This document shows positions 6,849 to 11,837 of a DNA stretch of 11,837 nt, piece after piece (within the stretch, counting starts at the first letter, position 1; the number at the start of each line of letters is the position of its first letter). The position numbers and the translations under genes were made by a program. Source of the DNA: Ettlia oleoabundans. Its lineage: Eukaryota; Chlorophyta; Chlorophyceae; Chlamydomonadales. The stretch lies in contig JAAMXP010003487.1 of NCBI GenBank assembly GCA_019693395.1, positions 1-11,837 of the forward strand, in the 5' to 3' direction. The notes beneath the pieces are model-generated. The model had not been told where the DNA came from and made no database searches. It worked only from the letters and a program-made list of their open reading frames with translations.

Positions 6849-7530
6849 ACAGGTGGTTAATAGCTTTGGTTAGATGCAGCTGCTGGGTGACTAGAGCGCC
6901 AGCAACGCAACCGTGACCTTCTGCAGCTGCAAGGCAGGCTCGTGCTGACAGGGCTGTTGCTTGAAGCGGCGCCGGCAACGGTGGCAACACGTGCGGCAGC
7001 CGACCCTGAGGCGCCTGCGCTTTCACAAATGCATCCCCAGCCAAAGCTCACCCTATAAGGTTGAGGTGCAGCCGTGGCCGGGTTTTATCGCCGTGCGCTG
7101 ACGAGTTTGTCGAGGCAATGAGCGCTCAGATTGCTCGGTAGATCCAAGGGTACGAAGTATGAGACTTTGATAAGATGCTGTTATTTTAAATTGCAGGGAA
7201 AGCGACCCTTGCTTTGGCACGGGCGTGCCCGAAGATGCCGAGGCACCTGCTGTACGAGTGCGATGTACTGCAGCCCATGCCGTGGCCATCTTCCGATAAA
7301 ATTCCACAGACAACATGTGAAGCGCGCAAACAAGCTCGCAGGCCCGGCATCGCTTTGACGCACGCACGCATGCAAGCAGCAGCAGCAGCAGCGCACAACC
7401 ACTTGCTGTGGTGCTGAGCACAGCTGGCACTCGGGTGCACAAGCCGCCAGTTTTGTGCCTGGCAGGCCAGCAGCCGCGCAACCGAGGCGCAAGCTCACGC
7501 CATCTGGTTTCTTACGGACTCGAGAGAGCC
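6849..7530. other. Unresolved region with coding-like frames on both strands
   Basis: On the plus strand, 6891-7058 is an open frame (starts LERQQRNRDLLQLQ, then Glu/Ala/Pro-rich). In addition, exons 7072-7137 and 7197-7299 join in phase across a 59-bp intron with a good acceptor (TTTTAAATTGCAG) and end at TAA 7297-7299. On the minus strand, an Ala/Ser-rich frame around 6920-7070 and a frame containing TPVPKQGSLSLQFK near 7190-7290 could be 5' exons of gene B. Third-position composition does not separate the strands. The stretch 7300-7530 before P2 holds a CAG run (7377-7392) and no clear promoter motif. Confidence 0.35.
7197..7299 (+). CDS. Possible 3'-terminal exon of an unidentified plus-strand gene
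   Basis: The acceptor TTTTAAATTGCAG|G at 7196 is one of the better-looking acceptors in the window. The frame that runs from it (ESDPCFGTGVPEDAEAP... to TAA at 7297) is phase-matched to a candidate exon at 7072-7137, whose donor is CTCG|GTAGAT. The piece is acidic and Ala/Pro-containing, but it lacks the conserved landmarks of P1/P2. The minus strand is equally open here, so this is a weak call. Confidence 0.25.
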
Positions 7531-8733
7531 ATGGACTCCTTCGGCCGTGCTCTCCAAGCACTTCTGGCTGCAGCGGCGGCAGCGGTCTTCTATTATGTGT
7601 GGGACCTGGGTAAGGGGACCGCTCAGTTAAGCAAGCTGTGCCATCGTGCAACACAGTAACTATAAGTTTCCAATCCTCTGTGTAGGAGGAGGAGCAGGAG
7701 CACCCCATCAACATCCTGGCTTTCATCAGCAAGAGGAGGGGGCTGCTGCGGTGGGCCAGGGAGCGGCGCCAGCAGCACAGGAACTGCCGGCGCCAGCCGA
7801 GCCTGAGGCAGGTCAAAGGGAGGAGGCAGAGCTTCTGGAAGGTTTTATCGCTGCCGATGCGCGAAGGCCAGCGCCTGCTGGTAAGGATGAGATTGTACCA
7901 GCAGATGACGAGGAGGCCGAACAAGCGCAAGTGCTGGCACCGGTACGAGCAATGCGACGAGCCATCCTTGCACTTCCACCGGTGGCAGTGAAAACCCTCA
8001 TCTTGTTGCTCCGCTGGATAGGTGCGGGGCACAGGGTACAGTGGCGGTCAGGGCAACCCGGGAAAGGGGGGCCACATCAATCTCTCTGGGGATGGGGTGG
8101 AAGGTGTGTGGGGTGGTGGTTGAGGGGGGTGGGGGGAGCTGCGGTACCCTAAACCAGCCAAAGGCCGTGCAACACTATCTACAATGTCGAGTATGCAAGC
8201 TGAGCTTTGGTGGTCCCATGATCCATGCAGACTTTCTTTGGGCCGCGAAGTTCGGTCGCTTCGACTATCCCTGCAATGCCAATGCTGCCGTCGAAGGGGG
8301 AGTGGATGGAGGGGCAGCCGTCCTGCCTGCAGAGCAGGAGCCAGCTGCTGCACTGGGTCGCGATGTTGCACCGCCAGAGCTAGCGACAGCAGCAGCAGCA
8401 CGACAAGGGATGGCAGCAGTAGCTGTGGCAGGAACGGGGGTAGCTCCAGTTGAGGCACCAGCACCACTGCCACCACCAGAGCCGCTGCCTCTGCTGCCAG
8501 CGATGGCGCCAGATGGACGAGGCCCACGAGCTGTTCACCACTCTCACAGGCAGCTTGCAGGAACAGCCCCAGCCTGCAGCGGGATGGCGGTGCCGGATTT
8601 TCCACCGCTGTCGCCAGTAGCAGCAGCTGCAGCCGTACAAGGGCCACACGACAAGAACCTGGATGTTGAACAGTTTGCTGCCCTGACAGCAGTGGTTGCC
8701 GCTGCATTCTGGTGCATGATATCAATACCATAA
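7531..8733 (+). CDS. P2: acidic Ala/Pro/Glu-rich protein with three hydrophobic segments, paralogue of P1
   Basis: Exons 7531-7609, 7686-8021 and 8231-8733 encode 305 residues. Introns are 76 bp (CTGG|GTAAGG...TGTAG) and 209 bp (ATAG|GTGCGG...CATGCAG), both phase 1 as in P1. The N-terminal hydrophobic segment (RALQALLAAAAAAVFYYVW) is followed by a His/Gln/Glu/Ala/Pro-rich stretch with KDEIVPADDEEAEQ near residues 93-106. Next comes a central hydrophobic segment (VAVKTLILLLRWI, 126-138) continuing into DFLW across intron 2. A long Ala/Pro linker (LPAEQEPAAALGRD) leads to a C-terminal membrane-like tail (FAALTAVVAAAFWCMISIP). Landmarks match P1: 26-codon exon 1, (D/E)EIV motif, LRW(L/I)-(E/D)-x-LW at the exon 2/3 junction, PAEQxPAA, and a terminal hydrophobic tail. 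Linkers have diverged freely while segments and phases are kept. The function is unknown; I infer a small membrane-anchored family. Confidence 0.78.
8088..8137 (+). other. G-rich tract with G-quadruplex potential in P2 intron 2
   Basis: Several runs of four to six G on the coding strand (GGGGATGGGG, then GTGGGGTGG, then GGGGGGTGGGGGG) lie 65-115 bp after the splice donor. Such a tract could fold in the pre-mRNA. P1's intron 2 has no equivalent. Confidence 0.55.
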
Positions 8734-8762
8734 CACGGAGTTGAGGTGGAAAGCCCTGGAGG

Positions 8763-8767
8763 TGTAA
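8763..8767 (+). terminator. UGUAA polyadenylation signal of P2
   Basis: TGTAA lies 30 bp after the P2 stop codon. This is the standard signal in chlorophycean algae, typically found 10-20 nt before the cleavage site. A second TGTAA occurs at 8875-8879. Confidence 0.55.
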
Positions 8768-9085
8768 TGCCCTGCAATACAGCATTTACTGCACATAAGG
8801 GCATTTCAAACACCTAGGCTCTGTTTCCCAATCCGACTGTCACTTATGTATGTTGTTGATGCCCGTTATTAGTGTGTAACGGGTCCTGTGCGCAAGCAAG
8901 ACGCGATCACCTCAAACTACTGGCTAACTGCGTGCAAGCGACGGAGCTGCATGGTGCGCTGGGGATGCCACGTGGCAGGAGGTCATGACAGCAGCAGGTA
9001 ATGTGCAAAGCTAATTGTTTGAGTCAACGGGAAGTTTGCGCCCAAGCACTGCCCAGGCTGTGTGTGCCCATTTAGATACCAGGAC

Positions 9086-9144
9086 CTTACCTGCGTTCAA
9101 CGCAGTGACATTTACCTGAGGACTGGCACAGTCATTTAGGTAAG
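9086..9144. repeat. Cluster of small inverted repeats
   Basis: CTTACCT (9086-9092) faces AGGTAAG (9138-9144). Between them lie the near-palindrome CTGCGTT-C-AACGCAG (9091-9105) and a nested pair, TTACCT (9112-9117) with AGGTAA (9138-9143), enclosing GACTG/CAGTC (9121-9133). Alternative hairpins are possible. Function unknown. Confidence 0.5.
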
Positions 9145-9266
9145 TGTAGGGTCTCTCGCTGCACACCTAGATCTGTCGTCAGGACTGTCGCCCAGTGGCG
9201 CCGCTGAAGCCAGGTTACACTTGCGGCTCTTTGTCTGGAATACGAGTACTTATGTTCCCATCATGA

Positions 9267-9551
9267 CCCCATCCCCACTTTGAATCTATTGTTATTAAGG
9301 TGTGGCGAGAAATCGCTGGAGCCGCCTCATGGGTCAATCACACCCGCAAGGGGAAGCACTGTGGAGCGACCCATGCTGGCTGAGATGCTTGGCTTAACTG
9401 GCGCAACAGCGGATCAAGCTACCGCTTTATCAAGCAAACCAGCCCTACCGAACACGCCGTACTGCACTCGGTACTGCTGGCGAACTTCTCAACCAACAAG
9501 AGCCGGCGCATGTCACACGATTACGCATTGTGTATGCAAGCTCTGACATAA
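9267..9551 (+). pseudogene. Decayed coding fragment with one in-frame stop
   Basis: A single plus-strand frame runs from 9267 to TAA 9549-9551 and is interrupted only by TGA at 9381-9383. Before the stop it reads FESIVIKVWREIAGAASWVN; after it come AWLNWRNSGSSYRFIKQ and LLANFSTNKSRRM. The mix of Trp, Asn, Tyr, Lys and His is unlike the Ala/Gln/Pro-rich spurious frames around it, and suggests a former real protein, possibly of mobile-element or viral type. I cannot name the family. An intron skipping the stop is not excluded, but no good donor/acceptor pair is evident. The other plus frame over this interval (9280-9546) looks less protein-like. Confidence 0.33.
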
Positions 9552-9847
9552 TACTCCATCAGTGCCGCGACTGCCAGCGAGACGACAAACGACGCGGCAC
9601 CGATCAACCCTTAGCCTACCTTGGCCTGGCGCACGCGCCACTGTTGGAGCCGTGCACGTTTCAACGTTGAACATTTGCATGTGACGCCCTTTGCCCACCA
9701 CCTCCCACCTACCCGCCGGCCGCCTACCCGCCGTGCCGCCAGCACCACCAGTAACGTATTTATCCTTTTCTAACAGCGCACTTCCCCCAGAGGCACTAGA
9801 AAGCTGCACAAGAAACTGGAAGCATATCCACAGCAGTGGTACGCAGG
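9552..9847. other. Upstream region of the GT14-type gene
   Basis: No gene is called. The last 150 bp contain an imperfect CCTACCCGCCG repeat (9707-9735) and a CCGCCAGCACCACC run, followed by an intron-like end (CCTTTTCTAACAG at 9766-9778). That leaves room for a short 5'-untranslated intron. Confidence 0.35.
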
Positions 9848-11228
9848 ATGCAGAAGGGCCGGGCAAAGGCGCCGGCGGCGGCAACTTGCGGCGGCAGTGG
9901 CCCGGCCCTGCTGCCCGTATCTGCCGCCGCCATGACTGGGCGGCTGGGCGGCTCTGAGCTGTACCGCACCACCAGTAGCGGTACCCCCAGCAAGTGGCGG
10001 AGGGGCGGTACAGGCCATCTGCGTCGTGCGGTACAGCTAGCGGGCGCCGCCCTTTTGCTGCTGCTGTTCCACCAGGTGCTGCACGGCGCCCCGCCGCGGC
10101 AGCAGGCGGCAGCGGGAGTGCGGCGTAGGGCGCAGGCCCTGACACAGCAGCAGCATCAACAACAGGCGGAGCTGGATCAGCGGCAGGAGCTCCTGCAGCA
10201 CCAGCAGCCAGAGGAGGAGCGGTTGCGGGAAGAAAGCACCCTGGCAAAACACAACCAGCAGCAACTGGAGCAGCAATTGGAGCAGCAGCTGGAGCAGCAA
10301 GCCCAACAGCAAAGGCAGCAGCAGCGGCAGCACCAAAATAAGGAAGACAGCTTGCCGGTAGACCAGCAGAAGCAGGAGCAAGCTACCCCTACCGTCGAAC
10401 ACCGCCAGCAGCAGCAGCAGCAGCAATTGCAAGCGGCCCCCGCAGCTGTGCGGCAGCAGCAGACAGCGGTCCGTCAGGCCCTGGCTCGGCACAGGGAGCG
10501 GCAGCGTGCCGCTTCTGAGGCGTATGCCGGCCCCCTGCCGGCCCCTCCCCCAAAGGTGGCCCTGATGTTTCTGGTGAGAGGCAACATGCCTCTGGAGCCG
10601 GTGTGGAGGGAGTTCTTCAAGGCGGCGGCACAGGTTGGTTGATTGCTTCTGGCAGTGACGGGGTCAAATATTGTGATGAGTGGTACCAGGCTGGAAGGGG
10701 CGAGGGGATGAAACCTATACAGCGTGGTGTGGAGGGATTTACTCAGAGGCGGCGGCGCAGGTGGGTTGCGGTTTTGGAAAGGGTGGTAGTAGGCGGGGAA
10801 GGGGCGAGGGGCTGACACAGGGTAGACAGAATTTTTGATATCCGCTGATATTACGGGCGATTCTTCCTGGTGGCTGCGGCTGCAGAAGTGGGTGGTTGTT
10901 TGGTCTGCGTAACTGTAATGTATGCGATGATCTCCTAGTTTGTTCTTGCACTGTGGTTTGTGGGGTTTATAAAGTACGCAAGAGTCCCACACTTTGGTTT
11001 GCACTACGGTTTGCCCACGCCATTACTTTCTCATTCCCTTTCATCCTTGCGCCCTTTCCGGCCATCGCAGATCGAGCCAGTGGCTTTGCCTCCGCCCTTT
11101 AAGGGCAAAGGGCCTGCCGCCCAGGCCGCCCAGCAGGCAGGGCAGCAGTCAAAGCAAGAACGGCGGCAACAGCGACGGTTGCAGCAGCAGGAGCAGCCAC
11201 CACTGTTGCTTCAGGAACAAAACCAAGT

Positions 11229-11266
<38 letters not shown>

Positions 11267-11500
11267 AGCAGCAGCAGGAGAAGCAGCAGCAGCAGGAGAA
11301 GCAGCAGCAGGAGAAGCAGCAGCAGCAGGAGGAGGAGGAGCAGCAGCAGCAGCAGCAGTCAGCATGGCTTGATCATTGGTCACAGCGGCACCTGCAGGGG
11401 ATGCAGTTGCAGCAGGAGCAGCAGCAGGATGCGAAGCTGCCTGGGCTTGATTTAGAAGGGAAGCCAGTCGACCCAAGCAAGCTGCTGGCGGCGGCGCTGG
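9848..11500 (+). CDS. GT14-type (core-2/I-branching, DUF266) glycosyltransferase, 5' part, Gln-rich stem
   Basis: Exon 1 (9848-10633, 262 residues) starts at the first ATG of the frame; Met29 (9932) is an alternative. Arg-rich residues 51-60 precede a single hydrophobic segment (AVQLAGAALLLLLF, 61-74), as in a type II Golgi anchor. A long Gln-rich, coiled-coil-prone stem follows (about 90-215, with LEQQLEQQ repeats). Exon 1 ends with KVALMFLVRGNMPLEPVWREF, the conserved opening motif of plant and algal GT14/DUF266 proteins. These are inverting transferases thought to build wall or glycoprotein glycans. Exon 2 (11071-11500, acceptor CATCGCAG, donor CTGG|GTGAGT, phase 0 in and 1 out) opens IEPVALPPPFKGKG, then carries poly-Gln with EK spacers and a segment SAWLDHWSQRHLQG. 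The rest of the catalytic domain should lie beyond the window. The link between the exons rests on phase and splice signals, because exon 2 has no GT14 motif of its own. Confidence 0.7.
10601..10811 (+). repeat. Tandem duplication of exon 1 end and donor inside intron 1
   Basis: 10601-10707 (GTGTGGAGGGAG...GGCGGCGGCACAG|GTTGGTTG, ending GGAAGGGGCGAGGGG) recurs in decayed form at 10727-10811 (GTGTGGAGGGAT...GGCGGCGGCGCAG|GTGGGTTG, ending with the same GGAAGGGGCGAGGGG). The offset is 126 bp. The second copy keeps a GT donor but has a 1-bp length change in its exon-like part and lies behind an in-frame stop. Confidence 0.8.
11232..11358 (+). repeat. CAG repeat coding poly-Gln with Glu-Lys spacers
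   Basis: Ten CAG codons are followed by alternating blocks of three or four CAG and GAGAAG, then four GAG and six CAG. This gives a Q3-4-EK minisatellite in exon 2 of the GT14-type gene. Length variation between strains is likely. Confidence 0.9.
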
Positions 11501-11702
11501 GTGAGTGTTTACACACCGGTGTTGCTGCTGCTACTGCTGCTGTTTATCACTGCTCCAGCTGTTGCCTGATACGGTGCTGCTGCTGCTGCTGCTACTGCTG
11601 CTGTTTGATACTGCTGCTGCTTTTGTCTTTCGGACGGTACCATGTTGCGTTTTCATGCAAGCAAGCTGCTGGCAGCGGCGCTATATGAGTGATGGTTTAC
11701 AT
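11474..11702 (+). repeat. Duplication of exon 2 end and donor inside intron 2
   Basis: CAAGCAAGCTGCTGG followed by CGGCGCTGG|GTGAGTGTTTACA (11474-11514) recurs at 11658-11702 as CAAGCAAGCTGCTGG followed by CGGCGCTATATGAGTG and TTTACATG. The offset is 184 bp, with CTG-rich sequence between. The second copy has lost the GT donor. Confidence 0.75.
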
Positions 11703-11837
11703 GTGTCGGCCATCTTAATAATTGTGGGGAGCCAATCAGTAAATTTGAGCAGCATGTCAGGTGCAGCAGCCGTCTATGGAGACGTCCAGCTTCATCTGCG
11801 CCCGGTCCCGCCCAGCCCCCGCACACCACCCCTAGCC
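11501..11837 (+). other. Intron 2 of the GT14-type gene, running off the window
   Basis: The intron begins GTGAGT at 11501. The open frame that continues to 11688 is built of CTG repeats and is read-through, not exon. No acceptor followed by a GT14-like frame is seen before the right edge. Confidence 0.55.
11522..11620 (+). repeat. CTG repeats in intron 2
   Basis: Two CTG-rich runs (11522-11542 and 11575-11620) follow the donor of exon 2. On the transcript they are complementary to the CAG run of the same exon 160-390 bp upstream. Confidence 0.8.

Larger units (their letters stand above)
8734..9266. other. Intergenic region downstream of P2
   Basis: No gene is seen. The region contains the P2 polyadenylation signal (8763-8767), a 7-bp hairpin CCCGTTA/TAACGGG (8862-8868 with 8877-8883) and a cluster of small inverted repeats at 9086-9144. 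Confidence 0.5.

Noticed and set aside
7181..8032. Minus-strand open frame of 283 codons
   Set aside because: It spans P2 exons 1 and 2 in reverse, crosses the intron without change of character, and has no recognisable domain.
8048..8785. Minus-strand open frame of 245 codons, Leu/Gln-rich
   Set aside because: Antisense of P2 exon 3 and intron 2. P2 has splice phases and a paralogue to support it; this frame has neither.
9513..10247. Long minus-strand open frame (244 codons), Ala/Pro-rich
   Set aside because: It is the antisense of the CAG- and GC-rich 5' part of the GT14-type gene. Its composition is that of a shadow frame, and the plus strand carries a real family motif.

Overview
This window looks like nuclear DNA of a green alga (chlorophyte, probably chlorophycean). 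Coding stretches are broken by short GT-AG introns (about 58-260 bp, with a few longer ones). Codon third positions are mostly G or C in the recognisable exons. CAG/CTG tracts encode glutamine-rich protein, and UGUAA, the usual green-algal polyadenylation signal, lies downstream of two genes. One gene encodes a GT14 (core-2/I-branching, DUF266) glycosyltransferase of the plant and alga type. I see no bacterial features: no operons, ribosome binding sites, rRNA, tRNA or CRISPR array.

Layout. (1) About 550-2170, minus strand: a spliced gene of unknown family (gene A). Four exons join in phase, and its second intron holds a perfect 32-bp inverted repeat that folds as a hairpin. (2) 2573-3666: a 1.09-kb element with inverted terminal repeats of about 180 bp, probably a non-autonomous DNA transposon. 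(3) 3924-5177, plus strand: P1, a three-exon gene for an acidic Ala/Pro/Glu-rich protein of 312 residues with three hydrophobic segments. (4) 5505-6848, minus strand: gene B, an eight-exon model for a Cys-rich protein with N-glycosylation sequons; its 5' end is not settled. (5) 7531-8733, plus strand: P2, a paralogue of P1 (305 residues). It has the same exon phases, a first exon of identical length (79 bp), and the same three hydrophobic segments. (6) 9267-9551: a probable decayed coding fragment. (7) 9848 to the right edge, plus strand: the 5' part of a GT14-type glycosyltransferase with a very glutamine-rich stem and a polyglutamine second exon. Both of its introns carry a decayed copy of the preceding exon end plus splice donor.

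How the genes relate. P1 and P2 are a dispersed tandem pair with the unrelated gene B between them on the other strand. P1 and B converge, and a 14-bp near-palindrome between them contains a UGUAA signal in each direction. The P1/P2 family is the best candidate here for something undescribed: I recognise no domain, yet gene structure, splice phases and motifs are clearly conserved between the two copies. All spliced models are inferred by eye from splice consensus, phase agreement, paralogue comparison and codon-position composition, without transcript data.
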